The notes: generated by a model from the letters alone, not told the origin. A stretch of 64,000 bases of DNA from an uncultured Eubacterium sp. (GCA_910584345.1 CAJTZX010000005.1:36745-100744), one strand, 5' to 3'; shown: positions 8,431-18,192, counted from the first letter of the stretch. Made by a program: numbers and translations.

Positions 8431-9732
8431 GTAAAAACAAATCGAAATTCCGGTGCCAATGCACCATCCGACAGGCCATGCCAGCCAGATGCCGATGGCT
8501 GCGTCTAAGATGCCGGAAAATAAAAATGCAAGTATTACACGCAGTGCCAAGTCAGAAAAGGTAGCAACCATAAACTGTTTCATAGCTCCGGCTCCGCGCA
8601 GTATGCCGTCGGCGATGAGTTTTACGGATACAACGAAATAAAACGGAGATAAAATAAACAGAAATTGCTGTCCGGTATGTAATGCCTGTTCGGATGAAGA
8701 GTCCATAAATAACAGCAGCAGATATTTTCCAAAGCAAAGATACAGCAGGCAAAGTGGAAGGCATAAAATCCAGACAAGTTTGATACCGCCCCGAAAGCCT
8801 TCTTTCACTCGTAAAAATTGATTCGCTCCAATATTTTGTGCAGAGAAATTAGACATGCCATTGCCAATGGTCGTAAAGGAAGTAATGACCAAATTGTTTA
8901 GCTTGACTGCTGCAGAATATCCGGCGGCAACACTGACACCAAAACCGTTGATACAGCCTTGGATCATAATATTGCCGATGGAGATAAATGATTGCTGTAA
9001 AATACTTGGAATGGCAATGATGGATAGCTTTTTCAATAGATTCCAGGAAAAAAGACAGACATCAGGGCCTGCAGCAATCGCTGACAGCCGTTTTAAAATC
9101 AAAAGCACGGAGCAGATACAGCTGATACCCTGACATACAAAAGTTGCCCATGCAGTACCGGCAATTCCCATCGAAAAAGTTTTCACAAATAAAATATCAG
9201 CCAAAATATTTGCTGTGGAAGAAGCAGCCAGAAACAGAAAAGGTGTTTTGGAATCACCCAAAGCAGAAAAAATTCCAGTTGCAATATTGTAAAAAAATAA
9301 AAAAGGCAGACCAAGAATATAAATATTCAAATATAAAGCAGAGTCGTCGAAAATTTCTTTCTGTGTTTTCATTAGTCTTAACATCAGATCACAGGATAAA
9401 AATCCAAATGCCATCAGCGCAGCACACAGTACGGCACTGGCAGTCAGAGCCGTATAAACAGAAGTTTTCATATTTTTAAAGTCTTTCGCGCCAAAAAACT
9501 GTGAAACGACAACAGAACACCCCATATTGCATCCAAATGCGAACGCGATATAAATAAGCGTAATATTATAGCTGTTGCCTACAGCAGCCAATGCATGTTC
9601 TCCAATAAATTTACCAGCTACAAGTGAATCTGCAATATTATATAGCTGCTGGAAGATAATGCTTCCAAACATAGGCAGGCAGAAAGTCCATAATACTTTT
9701 TGCGGGTTTCCGATTGTCAGATCTTTATTCAT
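8407..9732 (-). CDS. MATE family multidrug efflux transporter
   Basis: This 441-residue polytopic membrane protein has about twelve hydrophobic segments arranged as two MatE repeats. It starts MNKDLTIGNPQKVLWTFCLPMFGSIIFQQLYNIADS, the typical opening of clostridial MATE/NorM exporters, with VAGKFIGEHALAAVG after it. Such proteins expel cationic drugs or metabolites in exchange for Na+ or H+. The ATG is preceded by a strong GAGGAGGAA site. It is transcribed divergently from a LysR regulator 118 bp away, which suggests the regulator controls it. The substrate is unknown. Confidence 0.92.
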   Translation of the reverse strand: MNKDLTIGNPQKVLWTFCLPMFGSIIFQQLYNIADSLVAGKFIGEHALAAVGNSYNITLIYIAFAFGCNMGCSVVVSQFFGAKDFKNMKTSVYTALTASAVLCAALMAFGFLSCDLMLRLMKTQKEIFDDSALYLNIYILGLPFLFFYNIATGIFSALGDSKTPFLFLAASSTANILADILFVKTFSMGIAGTAWATFVCQGISCICSVLLILKRLSAIAAGPDVCLFSWNLLKKLSIIAIPSILQQSFISIGNIMIQGCINGFGVSVAAGYSAAVKLNNLVITSFTTIGNGMSNFSAQNIGANQFLRVKEGFRGGIKLVWILCLPLCLLYLCFGKYLLLLFMDSSSEQALHTGQQFLFILSPFYFVVSVKLIADGILRGAGAMKQFMVATFSDLALRVILAFLFSGILDAAIGIWLAWPVGWCIGTGISICFYKKLLAKK

Positions 9733-9784
9733 AATAATTCCTCCTCTGATGAAACATATTTTTAGCTGAATTTTTATTGCTAAA

Positions 9785-9796
9785 GTATTATAATAC
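9785..9796. promoter_or_regulatory. 12-bp palindrome with embedded -10 box in the MATE/LysR intergenic region
   Basis: GTATTATAATAC is a perfect inverted repeat that also contains TATAAT (9789-9794) on the plus strand and the same hexamer on the minus strand. Its place between divergent genes suits a shared promoter core or LysR operator. No convincing -35 box was found, so the promoter role is tentative. Confidence 0.45.
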
Positions 9797-9850
9797 GAAT
9801 AAAGAAATATTTAAAATACATAGATTATATAGGAGATATACAAATTTTAT

Positions 9851-10750
9851 ATGAGTATCAATTATGAGTACTATAAGATTTTTTATTATGCTGCCAAATA
9901 CAAAAATATTACACAGGCAGCAGCGGCTCTTGGAAGTAATCAGCCGAATGTCACAAGAATTATGAAGCTTTTGGAAGCCGAGTTAAGCTGTAAGCTGTTT
10001 GTACGAGAAGCAAGAGGAATTGCACTCACAGAGGAAGGAAAACGTTTATATGAGCATGTAAAGGGCGCAGTGATACAGCTGGAACATGCGCAGGAAGAAT
10101 TGTCTGTACAGATGTCTGATAATATGGGAACGGTTGAGATCGGTGCTACAGAAACTTCCTTGCACTTATTTCTGCTGGACGCCTTGCGCTGCTTTAAAGA
10201 AGCGTATCCAAAGGTCAGGATGAAAATACACAATCATACGACACCGGAAATATTAAAAAATCTATCTTCCGGCAGATTGGATTTTGCCGTATTAACGACG
10301 CCGTTTGAGCTGCAAAAATCTTTTGGCAGCAGCGAGCTGCATACGTTCCGGGAAATACTTGTGGGAGGACTGCAATATGCGAAGCTTGGTTTAGAAAATT
10401 GGAAAATCAGACAACTAAGAAATTATCCATGGGTCGGACTTTCCGAAGGGACAGCGACTTATGAGTTTTACAATAAGTTCTTTTTGCAGCAGCAGGCGGA
10501 CATAGAACTGGATATGGAAGCAGCTACTTCGGATCTTTTAATTCCTCTCATACAAAATAATTTTGGAATCGGGTTTATTCCGGAAATGCTGGCGTACCCG
10601 CTGCTTCAGGAAAAGACACTTGTGCAGATACCGTTGGACTGCAGCCTGCCGGAGCGAAAAATTTGTCTTGTTTTTGATAAAGGAAGAGGAAGAAGCGTTG
10701 TTTCTATGGAGTTACAAAAATATCTGAAAAACAGGAAGGCCTGTGACTGA
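9851..10750 (+). CDS. LysR family transcriptional regulator
   Basis: This 299-residue protein has the LysR winged helix-turn-helix at residues 1-60 (YYAAKYKNITQAAAALGSN, then QPNVTRIMKLLEAELSCKLF) and a two-lobe effector-binding domain from about residue 90 (MGTVEIGATETSLHLFLLDAL). LysR proteins bind a small ligand and usually regulate a divergent neighbour, here the MATE exporter. The ATG at 9851 is 14 bases after AGGAGA, a rather long spacing. The ligand cannot be inferred. Confidence 0.92.
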   Translation: MSINYEYYKIFYYAAKYKNITQAAAALGSNQPNVTRIMKLLEAELSCKLFVREARGIALTEEGKRLYEHVKGAVIQLEHAQEELSVQMSDNMGTVEIGATETSLHLFLLDALRCFKEAYPKVRMKIHNHTTPEILKNLSSGRLDFAVLTTPFELQKSFGSSELHTFREILVGGLQYAKLGLENWKIRQLRNYPWVGLSEGTATYEFYNKFFLQQQADIELDMEAATSDLLIPLIQNNFGIGFIPEMLAYPLLQEKTLVQIPLDCSLPERKICLVFDKGRGRSVVSMELQKYLKNRKACD

Positions 10751-10862
10751 CTGTTTTTGATTATTGCAAATATAAGTGCTTTTTTTGTTTCCAACGAGCT
10801 CTATTCATGCTATACTGGAAAAAGATATCATGATATATAGTGCAGCTACAAAGGAGAAAACA

Positions 10863-11378
10863 ATGGTTTATATATGCAAATATGAATCACCGATCGGAAA
10901 CTTAACAGCAGCCAGCAACGGCATGGCGTTGACAGGGTTGTGGTTTGACGGACAAAAATATTTTGGCAGTACGTTAACAGAAGAATATGAAGAACGGGAT
11001 CTGCCTGTATTCGCAAAAACAAGAGATTGGCTGGATCTGTATTTTTATGGTGAAAATCCAGATTTTATGCCTCCGATTGCAGTCAGCGGCTCGGATTTTA
11101 GAAAAGCGGTATGGAGTATTTTGCGGCAGATTCCATATGGGAAGACGATGACATATGGAGAGATTGCAAAAAAGATGGCTAGACAGATGGGAACGGCGCA
11201 GATGTCTGCACAGGCGGTAGGAGCAGCGGTAGGCCGCAATCCGATTTCCATACTGATCCCATGTCATCGGGTGGTAGGATCAAACGGGAGTCTGACCGGA
11301 TATGCAGGTGGAATTGAAAAAAAGGCTGCTCTGCTTTCTTTGGAAAAAGTAGATATGGAGCAGTTTGATAAGGAATAG
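10863..11378 (+). CDS. ogt: methylated-DNA--[protein]-cysteine S-methyltransferase
   Basis: This 171-residue protein removes O6-alkyl groups from guanine by irreversible transfer to its own cysteine. The acceptor is Cys134 in IPCHRVVGSNGSLTGYAGG; the DNA-binding part reads FRKAVWSILRQIPYGKTMTYGEIA. The start at 10863 is preferred because AAGGAGAAAA sits just upstream and the protein then opens as the family does (MVYICKYESPIGNL). An open frame continues 29 codons further up but has no ribosome site. dnaE follows after 31 bp, so the two may be cotranscribed. Confidence 0.94.
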   Translation: MVYICKYESPIGNLTAASNGMALTGLWFDGQKYFGSTLTEEYEERDLPVFAKTRDWLDLYFYGENPDFMPPIAVSGSDFRKAVWSILRQIPYGKTMTYGEIAKKMARQMGTAQMSAQAVGAAVGRNPISILIPCHRVVGSNGSLTGYAGGIEKKAALLSLEKVDMEQFDKE

Positions 11379-11409
11379 GGAAAGTACAAGCAGATAGGAG
11401 CAGATCAAA

Positions 11410-14400
11410 ATGGCATTTGCACACTTACACGTTCATACAGAATACAGTTTGTTAGACGGTTCTAATAAAATTCAGGAATATGTAGCCTGTGTCAAGGAGC
11501 AAGGCATGAGTGCTGCAGCAATTACAGATCACGGGGCTATGTATGGAGTGATTGAATTTTATAAAACAGCCAAAGCAGCAGGCATTAACCCAATTCTTGG
11601 CTGCGAAGTATATGTTGCGCCAAATTCACGTTTTGACAGAGAACGTGTCAGCGGGGAAGACCGCTATTATCATCTTGTATTGCTTGCAGAAAATAATGAG
11701 GGATATGGCAATCTGATGAAAATCGTTTCCAAAGGATTTGTGGACGGTTTTTATTACAGGCCGCGTGTGGATATGGAGGTATTGGAGCGGTTTCATGAAG
11801 GAATTATAGCCACGAGCGCTTGTATTGCCGGTGAGGTGCAGCGGGAGCTGCTGCGCGGTGACTATGAAAAAGCAAAAAAAACTGCGTTAAAATACGAAGC
11901 CTGTTTTGGAAAAGGTAATTTTTTTCTGGAGCTGCAGGATCATGGACTGCCGCAGCAAAAAATGGTTAATCCGCAGCTGATACGGTTAAGTGAAGAAACG
12001 GGCATTGAGCTCGTGGTCACGAATGATGTGCATTATACGTATGCAAAAGACGCAGAAGCACATGATATTCTTTTGTGCATCCAGACTGGAAAAAAACTGC
12101 AGGATGAAGACCGTATGCGTTACGAAGGCGGACAGTACTATGTAAAAACGGAAGAAGAGATGAGGGAGTTATTTCCATATGCGCCCCAGGCAGTGGAAAA
12201 TACGCAAAAAATTGCAGACCGTTGTCATGTAGAAATTGAGTTTGGCAATACGAAAGTGCCAAAATATACGGTTCCAGATGGCTACAGTGCTTGGGAATAT
12301 TTAAATAAACTCTGTTTTGAAGGATTGACCGAGCGGTATCCGGGCCGGGAAGAGGAGTTAAAACCCCGTTTGGAATATGAGCTGGATGTTATACAGACAA
12401 TGGGGTATGTGGATTATTTTCTGATTGTCTGGGACTACATTCATTTTGCGAAGGAGCATGGCATTAGCGTAGGGCCGGGACGCGGCAGCGCTGCCGGGTC
12501 GTTGGTGGCATATACGACAGGAATTACAAATATTGATCCCATTAAATATCATCTGATCTTTGAGCGTTTTTTAAATCCAGAACGTGTATCCATGCCGGAT
12601 ATTGATGTGGATTTTTGCTTTGAAAGACGGCAGGAAGTGATCGACTATGTAGTCGAAAAGTATGGAAAAGAGTGTGTGACGCAGATTGTTACGTTTGGTA
12701 CATTGGCTGCGCGAGGAGTTATTCGTGATGTTGGCCGCGTGATGGATATTCCCTATGCATTTGTAGATTCGATTGCTAAAAATATTCCAACAGAGCTCGG
12801 CATTACGATAAAAAAGGCTTTACAAATGAATCCAGAGCTGCGTAAAATGTACGAAGAGGATGAGACAGTAACAAAGCTGATCGATATGTCCATGCGCCTG
12901 GAGGGGCTGCCAAGACATACATCCACCCACGCAGCAGGCGTGGTGATTAGTCAAAAGCCGATGGATGAATATGTACCGCTTTCCAGAGGTACCGATGGTA
13001 TGATTACCACGCAGTTTACGATGACGACGCTCGAAGAGCTTGGATTGCTGAAAATGGATTTTCTTGGACTGCGTACACTGACAGTTATCGACAGTGCGGC
13101 GAGGCTGGCGGAAAAAAGCAACGGCATTCACATAGATATGGATCATATTGATTTCGAAGATGAAAAAGTATTGGAGTCATTAGGAACCGGGCGTACGGAT
13201 GGTGTATTTCAGCTGGAAAGCGCAGGGATGAAAAATTTTGTTAAGGAGCTAAAGCCGAAGAGTCTGGAAGATGTGATCGCCGGTATTGCGTTATACCGCC
13301 CGGGCCCAATGGACTTTATTCCGGCTTATGTACGCGGTAAAAATATGCATGGTGAAATTCAATACGATTGCCCGCAGCTGGAGCCGATATTGTCGCCGAC
13401 GTATGGATGTATTGTTTATCAGGAACAGGTGATGCAGATTGTCCGTGATCTGGCCGGCTATACATGGGGACGCAGCGATATCGTACGACGTGCGATGTCC
13501 AAGAAAAAAGGCAAGGTTATGGAGGAAGAACGCAAAAACTTTGTTTATGGCAATAAAGAGCAGGGAGTCAAAGGATGTATTGAGAATGGAATTAGTGAGC
13601 AGGTGGCGAATAAGATCTATGATGAAATGATAGATTTTGCCAAATATGCGTTTAATAAGTCACATGCAGCGGCGTATGCGGTTATTTCTTATCAGACGGC
13701 TTATTTGAAATACTATTATCCGGTGGAGTTTATGGCTGCGTTAATGACATCTGTAATGGCAAATATTAATAAAGTCTCTGAATATATTCAGACCTGCAGG
13801 AATATGGGCATTGCTATTTTATCGCCGGATGTGAACGAAGGAGAAAGTGAGTTTTCCGTATCCGCAGGCAATATTCGGTACGGTTTGTCTGCGATTAAAA
13901 GTGTCGGGCATCCGGTTATTACCGCGCTTATCAAAGAACGCAGGGAGCATGGGCCTTATAAAAATCTAGAAGATTTCATTACGCGGCTGAGCGATAAGGA
14001 ACTGAATAAACGCGCAGTGGAGAATTTTGTAAAGGCTGGGGCGCTGGACGGACTGGCAGGAAACCGACGACAGAAAATGCTTGTTTTTCCACAGATTATG
14101 GACAGCATCTCTCATGAGAAGAAGAACAGTATGAGCGGGCAGCTGACATTGTTTGATATTGCGTCAGAAGAAGATAAAAAAGATTATGAGATCCGTATGC
14201 CTGATGTCGGTGAATTTGACAAAGAAATGCTGTTAGGATTTGAAAAAGAAGTGCTTGGTGTGTATATCAGCGGCCATCCACTGGAAGAATATGAGGAGAA
14301 ATGGAAGAAAAATATTACGGCTCAAACAACAGATTTCTTGTTAGATGATGAAACAGGAGCCGCAAAAGTATACGATAATCAAAAAGTGACAGTAGGTGGA

Positions 14401-14892
14401 ATGCTCGTTCAGCGTACGATTAAATATACGAAAAACAATAAGACGATGGCATTTCTGACATTGGAGGATTTGGTAGGCACATTGGAAATCATTGTTTTTC
14501 CAAGAGATTATGAGAAATATAAAAAATATTTTGAAGATGAAGCAAGAATTTTTGTGGAAGGCAGAGTAACAATTGAAGAAGAGAAAAATGGCAAGCTGAT
14601 TTTAGAACGTGTGTATTCCTTTGACGAGACACGTAAAGAGCTGTGGCTGCAGTTTCCGGATATGGAAAGTTATGCAGCGCAGGAGATGCGTGTGCTGGAA
14701 CAGCTGCGTGCTTCAGATGGACAAGATGAAGTAGTCGTATATATCAAAGACAGTAAAATGATGAAACGTCTCGGCCCGCGTTGGCGAGTATGTGCTACCG
14801 TGCCGTTTGCACAAATGCTTTCTTCGGTGTTTGGACAAAATAATGTTAAAGTTGTGGAAAAGAAGGTTGCAAACAGAGGCAAAAGATATTAG
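11410..14892 (+). CDS. dnaE: DNA polymerase III alpha subunit, DnaE type
   Basis: This 1160-residue replicative polymerase opens with a PHP domain (HLHVHTEYSLLDGSNKI; AITDHGAMYG). The polymerase core holds GPGRGSAAGSLVAY and the metal-binding Asp397/Asp399 in PDIDVDFCFE, plus the third acidic residue in LKMDFLGLRTL. A helix-hairpin-helix region and an OB fold (KVTVGGMLVQRTIKYTKNNKTMAFLTLED) lie near the C-terminus. No proofreading exonuclease insertion is present, so this is the DnaE and not the PolC class. In Firmicutes DnaE works next to PolC in lagging-strand priming and repair. pfkA follows, a gene order shared with many Firmicutes. Confidence 0.97.
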   Translation: MAFAHLHVHTEYSLLDGSNKIQEYVACVKEQGMSAAAITDHGAMYGVIEFYKTAKAAGINPILGCEVYVAPNSRFDRERVSGEDRYYHLVLLAENNEGYGNLMKIVSKGFVDGFYYRPRVDMEVLERFHEGIIATSACIAGEVQRELLRGDYEKAKKTALKYEACFGKGNFFLELQDHGLPQQKMVNPQLIRLSEETGIELVVTNDVHYTYAKDAEAHDILLCIQTGKKLQDEDRMRYEGGQYYVKTEEEMRELFPYAPQAVENTQKIADRCHVEIEFGNTKVPKYTVPDGYSAWEYLNKLCFEGLTERYPGREEELKPRLEYELDVIQTMGYVDYFLIVWDYIHFAKEHGISVGPGRGSAAGSLVAYTTGITNIDPIKYHLIFERFLNPERVSMPDIDVDFCFERRQEVIDYVVEKYGKECVTQIVTFGTLAARGVIRDVGRVMDIPYAFVDSIAKNIPTELGITIKKALQMNPELRKMYEEDETVTKLIDMSMRLEGLPRHTSTHAAGVVISQKPMDEYVPLSRGTDGMITTQFTMTTLEELGLLKMDFLGLRTLTVIDSAARLAEKSNGIHIDMDHIDFEDEKVLESLGTGRTDGVFQLESAGMKNFVKELKPKSLEDVIAGIALYRPGPMDFIPAYVRGKNMHGEIQYDCPQLEPILSPTYGCIVYQEQVMQIVRDLAGYTWGRSDIVRRAMSKKKGKVMEEERKNFVYGNKEQGVKGCIENGISEQVANKIYDEMIDFAKYAFNKSHAAAYAVISYQTAYLKYYYPVEFMAALMTSVMANINKVSEYIQTCRNMGIAILSPDVNEGESEFSVSAGNIRYGLSAIKSVGHPVITALIKERREHGPYKNLEDFITRLSDKELNKRAVENFVKAGALDGLAGNRRQKMLVFPQIMDSISHEKKNSMSGQLTLFDIASEEDKKDYEIRMPDVGEFDKEMLLGFEKEVLGVYISGHPLEEYEEKWKKNITAQTTDFLLDDETGAAKVYDNQKVTVGGMLVQRTIKYTKNNKTMAFLTLEDLVGTLEIIVFPRDYEKYKKYFEDEARIFVEGRVTIEEEKNGKLILERVYSFDETRKELWLQFPDMESYAAQEMRVLEQLRASDGQDEVVVYIKDSKMMKRLGPRWRVCATVPFAQMLSSVFGQNNVKVVEKKVANRGKRY

Positions 14893-14983
14893 AATAAGAT
14901 AGAGATGGAGAACGACAGCCGGTGGCTGATGACAATAGGAAGTTCACAGAAAATACAGAATCAAAAGTAGGAGGATAGTAAGA

Positions 14984-15958
14984 ATGGCTAACGAGATTAA
15001 TACGATTGGTGTACTGACAAGCGGCGGAGATGCCCCTGGCATGAATGCTGCGATCCGCGCAGTAGTTCGTGAGGCGATTGCAAATGGAAAAAGAGTCATG
15101 GGTATTAAAAGAGGATACGCAGGGCTTTTGCAGGAAGAGATTTATGAAATGCATACAACAGATGTTTCAGATATTATTCAGCGTGGCGGTACGATCTTAC
15201 AAACTGCAAGGTGTAAAGAATTTACAACGGCGGAAGGACAGAAAAAAGGCGCTGATATTTGTACGCAGCATGGGATTGATGGCATGATTGTAATCGGCGG
15301 TGACGGTTCTTTCCGCGGGGCGCAAAAACTGGCATCTTATGGAATTAATACGGTAGGGGTTCCGGGTACGATTGATTTGGATATCGCATGTACGGATTAT
15401 ACGATTGGTTTTGACACAGCGGTTAATACGGCAATGGATGCAATTGACAAAGTACGTGATACATCTACTTCTCATGAACGCTGTTCCATCATTGAGGTTA
15501 TGGGACGCGGCGCAGGCTTTATCGCTTTGTGGTGCGGTATCGCAAATGGAGCAGAAAATGTGCTTCTTCCGGAGAAGTATGATTATGATGAGCAGGCGCT
15601 TGTAAACAATATTATTGATAATCGTAAAAAGGGTAAAAAACATCATATTATTATTAATGCAGAAGGCATTGGCCATTCTGCCAGCATGGCAAAACGAATT
15701 GAAGCGGCTACGGGTGTAGAGACAAGAGCAACGATTTTAGGCTATATGCAGCGTGGCGGCCGCCCGACAGCAAGGGATCGAATGATGGCATCTATGATGG
15801 GCGCCTACGCAGTTGATTTACTGTGTGATGGAAAGAGCAATCGCGTTGTAGGTACAAGAGATGGGAAGTTGATGGATATGGACATTGATGAAGCTTTGAA
15901 GATGAATAAAGAGATTAATGCATATGAATATCAAGTTAGCTGCAACTTATCGAAATAA
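14984..15958 (+). CDS. pfkA: ATP-dependent 6-phosphofructokinase
   Basis: PfkA phosphorylates fructose-6-phosphate to fructose-1,6-bisphosphate, the committed step of glycolysis. The 324-residue length is typical of bacterial tetrameric PFK. GVLTSGGDAPGMNAAIRAVVR binds the nucleotide; IGGDGSFRGAQKL keeps the glycine of ATP-using enzymes (PPi enzymes usually carry Asp there). The catalytic loop reads PGTIDLDIACTDYTIGFDTA. Both aspartates are kept, but Leu replaces the common Asn and Ala the common Pro, as in some clostridial PFKs. TAGGAGGATAG precedes the ATG. No clear terminator follows. Confidence 0.96.
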   Translation: MANEINTIGVLTSGGDAPGMNAAIRAVVREAIANGKRVMGIKRGYAGLLQEEIYEMHTTDVSDIIQRGGTILQTARCKEFTTAEGQKKGADICTQHGIDGMIVIGGDGSFRGAQKLASYGINTVGVPGTIDLDIACTDYTIGFDTAVNTAMDAIDKVRDTSTSHERCSIIEVMGRGAGFIALWCGIANGAENVLLPEKYDYDEQALVNNIIDNRKKGKKHHIIINAEGIGHSASMAKRIEAATGVETRATILGYMQRGGRPTARDRMMASMMGAYAVDLLCDGKSNRVVGTRDGKLMDMDIDEALKMNKEINAYEYQVSCNLSK

Positions 15959-16051
15959 GTAACCGGTCAGTCTGTTTATGCCGGTATCTCAAAGAAAATG
16001 CCTGAATAGAGTTTGAAAAGAATATACTATAAATTCGTAAAAAGCTGATAG

Positions 16052-16100
16052 CAGCAGAAACGGGCTGGTGTATCATAGATGCGTCAGCCTGTTGTTGCTG
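16052..16100 (+). other. stem-loop in the pfkA/methyltransferase intergenic region
   Basis: CAGCA (16052-16056) pairs with TGCTG (16096-16100), and ACGGGCTG pairs with CAGCCTGT further in with one G-T pair. No T-run follows, so it is a weak terminator candidate at best. Nothing else stands out in the 232-bp gap. Confidence 0.35.
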
Positions 16101-16190
16101 TTTATGCAAAGTTTCAATAGTTATGTAAGCAGACGGTTATAAAATAGCGGGAATATAGGACAGAATATTACAATATGTATAGGGAGTACG

Positions 16191-16988
16191 ATGATTACCA
16201 GTACGGCAAACAAACAGGTAAAAAATATCATACAGCTTACAAAAAAAGCAAAAGAGCGTCAGATACAGAAAGTATTTTTGGCAGAGGGAATGCGGATTTT
16301 TGAAGAAATACCAAAAGAATATTTGCAGAATGTTTATGTATCAGAGTCTTTCTTGCAAAAAAAAGAGAATACAAAAAAATTAGACGATATAGAGTATGAA
16401 ACTGTATCCGATACTGTATTTCAGCGAATGTCCGATACGAAAACGCCACAGGGTGTTTTGTGTATTGTGCGCCAGCCAGAATATGAATGGAAAGATCTGA
16501 TTCGTGGAGAACAAACACATTTGCTCGTTTTAGAAGGGATTCAAGATCCTGGTAATCTTGGCACGATCTTTCGTACAGGGGAAGGCGCAGGGATAACCGG
16601 AATTATTATGAGCGGATGCGCAGACTTATTTGCTCCGAAAACAGTGCGGTCTACAATGGGAAGTATATGCAGAGTACCGTTTTATACAGTTACAGATTTA
16701 CAGAAAACACTTTGTATTTTAAAAGAAAAGAGAATATCCATATACGCTGCACATCTAAAAGGACAGAAATATTATGATGCATTGGATTACCGTGGCGCGG
16801 TAGCGTTTTTGATCGGCAGCGAAGGAAATGGTTTGACGGAAGAGACAGCAAGACAGGCAGATGCCTATTTGAAGATTCCAATGGGCGGACACCTGGAATC
16901 GCTGAATGCTGCGATGGCAGCCGGAATTTTGATGTATGAGGTAAACCGTCAGAGAAGGGGAGAACGTACGATTGCGAATATGGTTTAA
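16191..16988 (+). CDS. TrmH/SpoU family RNA 2'-O-methyltransferase
   Basis: This 265-residue protein has an N-terminal RNA-binding region (TANKQVKNIIQLTKKAKERQIQ... VFLAEG) and a C-terminal SPOUT knot domain. The three SpoU motifs are clear: DPGNLGTIFRTGEGAG, IGSEGNGLT and IPMGGHLESLNAAMAAGI. These enzymes transfer methyl from SAM to a ribose 2'-OH in 23S rRNA or tRNA; the target nucleotide cannot be told. AGGGAG lies just before the ATG. The stop overlaps the start of the next gene by 17 bases, suggesting translational coupling. Confidence 0.93.
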   Translation: MITSTANKQVKNIIQLTKKAKERQIQKVFLAEGMRIFEEIPKEYLQNVYVSESFLQKKENTKKLDDIEYETVSDTVFQRMSDTKTPQGVLCIVRQPEYEWKDLIRGEQTHLLVLEGIQDPGNLGTIFRTGEGAGITGIIMSGCADLFAPKTVRSTMGSICRVPFYTVTDLQKTLCILKEKRISIYAAHLKGQKYYDALDYRGAVAFLIGSEGNGLTEETARQADAYLKIPMGGHLESLNAAMAAGILMYEVNRQRRGERTIANMV

Positions 16989-17235
16989 AGAATGGAAAGA
17001 AAACCGTATGCTGCGGGATTTCGTAGTATGCGAGGAAGAAGACGATACGAGGACGCATAAGATTTTTCATGCGTTAGAAGAGGCATGCTATGAATTTGAC
17101 TTAAGCAAGCCGATCTGGCTGGATGCAAATATTACAGAATTTAAAAGACATGCAAAGACGCGGTTTACAAGTGATAATTTTGTAGATTCCATTGATTTTG
17201 ATTATTTGGAGATGCATGTGATTGAGGAAGATTAA
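16972..17235 (+). CDS. small conserved acidic protein, function unknown
   Basis: This 87-residue soluble protein starts MRIWFKEWKENRML and is rich in acidic and aromatic residues (KPIWLDANITEFKRHAKTRF; FDYLEMHVIEED). The TTG start at 16972 has GGGGAG nine bases upstream and overlaps the methyltransferase gene by 17 bases; a later ATG at 17009 would drop the conserved-looking IWFK start. I recall similar unannotated proteins in Lachnospiraceae next to SpoU genes but know of no function. No transmembrane segment or known motif is visible. Confidence 0.75.
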   Translation: MRIWFKEWKENRMLRDFVVCEEEDDTRTHKIFHALEEACYEFDLSKPIWLDANITEFKRHAKTRFTSDNFVDSIDFDYLEMHVIEED

Positions 17236-17288
17236 AGGAAAGAATAAAAAAATATTAAAAAAATTTAATTTCTTTTTTTATAAAAATG

Positions 17289-17317
17289 TTAACCTGATCG
17301 ATAAAATATGATATAAT
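17289..17317 (+). promoter_or_regulatory. promoter of the RelQ-type gene (extended -10)
   Basis: TTAACC (17289-17294) and TATAAT (17312-17317) are 17 bases apart, and the -10 box carries the extended TGn element (TGATATAAT). It lies 100 bases upstream of the synthetase start codon. Confidence 0.7.
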
Positions 17318-17416
17318 ATCCGTATAGATAGTTAGTCGTGCAGTAGAAATGACGTTATTGTTACAGTGATGGAAAAGAATTTCCATGTATTTCCGGCAGC
17401 ATGTAGGAGGTTTTAT

Positions 17417-18073
17417 ATGGATACACCACAAAGGCTGAGTGAAGATGTTGAGAGCTGGGAGACGATGATGTTTCTGTATCACTCAGCGATCAAAGAAGTA
17501 GGGACGAAGCTGGAGATTTTAAATGATGAATTTCAGCACGTTCATCAGTACAATCCGATCGAGTACATTAAATCAAGAGTGAAGACCCCGGAAAGTATTT
17601 GCAAGAAACTAAAGCGTTATGGAAAAGAAGTGTCGATAGAAAATATGGTAAATTATGTAAATGACATTGCAGGAATTCGTATTGTATGTTCGTTTACATC
17701 AGATATTTACCGGGTGGCAGATATGATTGGCAGACAGAATGACTTAACGGTTGTTTCTGTAAAGGACTATATCAGACACCCAAAAGAAAGTGGATATAAG
17801 AGTTATCATATGCTTGTTACAGTACCAGTATTTTTATCAGACCGTGTAGTCAATACGAGAACAGAGATACAGATTCGTACGATGGCGATGGATTTCTGGG
17901 CAAGTCTGGAACATAAGATTTATTATAAGTTTGAAGGGAATGCACCGGAATATATCAGTCGGGATTTAAGAGAGTGTTCCGATATTGTGTCACAGTTAGA
18001 TGCAAAGATGCTTTCGTTGAACAATGCAATATTGGTAGCAAAAGAAAAGCAGGCAAAAATCCATAGCGCTTAG
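17417..18073 (+). CDS. small alarmone synthetase, RelQ/YjbM type
   Basis: This 218-residue protein has only the (p)ppGpp synthetase domain, with no HD hydrolase or regulatory domains. It matches the RelQ (SAS1/YjbM) layout: SPIE-like NPIEYIKSRVKTPESI, the DIAGIRIVCSF strand, ESGYKSYHMLV for GTP/ATP binding and TEIQIRTMAMDFWASLEHKI. It makes ppGpp/pppGpp from ATP and GDP/GTP to slow growth under stress. The ATG at 17417 follows TAGGAGG; the frame stays open 17 codons upstream without a ribosome site. It has its own promoter and terminator, so it is a single-gene unit. Confidence 0.9.
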   Translation: MDTPQRLSEDVESWETMMFLYHSAIKEVGTKLEILNDEFQHVHQYNPIEYIKSRVKTPESICKKLKRYGKEVSIENMVNYVNDIAGIRIVCSFTSDIYRVADMIGRQNDLTVVSVKDYIRHPKESGYKSYHMLVTVPVFLSDRVVNTRTEIQIRTMAMDFWASLEHKIYYKFEGNAPEYISRDLRECSDIVSQLDAKMLSLNNAILVAKEKQAKIHSA

Positions 18074-18080
18074 GTAAAGT

Positions 18081-18117
18081 CAGCAGAGATATTTTTAATA
18101 TCTCTGCTGTTCTTTTT
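18081..18117 (+). terminator. terminator of the alarmone synthetase gene
   Basis: A perfect 13-bp stem (CAGCAGAGATATT, 18081-18093, with AATATCTCTGCTG, 18097-18109) and a three-base loop are followed by TTCTTTTT. Confidence 0.95.
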
Positions 18118-18147
18118 ATGTGCTTATTTCTATCCAATGAATGAAGA

Positions 18148-18192
18148 CAAAAAGAAAAGTCGTAAATCCTTGTTGAAACAAAGACCTACGAC
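18148..18192 (-). terminator. terminator of the tRNA-Gly gene
   Basis: Read on the minus strand, GTCGTA (18192-18187) pairs with TACGAC (18164-18159), with further inner pairing CTTTGT/ACAAGG, and TTTTCTTTTT follows. It lies 11 bases past the tRNA 3' end. Confidence 0.8.

Noticed and set aside
10776..10862. 29-codon N-terminal extension of ogt
   Set aside because: No ribosome site, and the family starts at the equivalent of 10863, which has AAGGAG before it.
17366..17416. 17-codon N-terminal extension of the alarmone synthetase
   Set aside because: TAGGAGG lies inside this stretch and serves the ATG at 17417.
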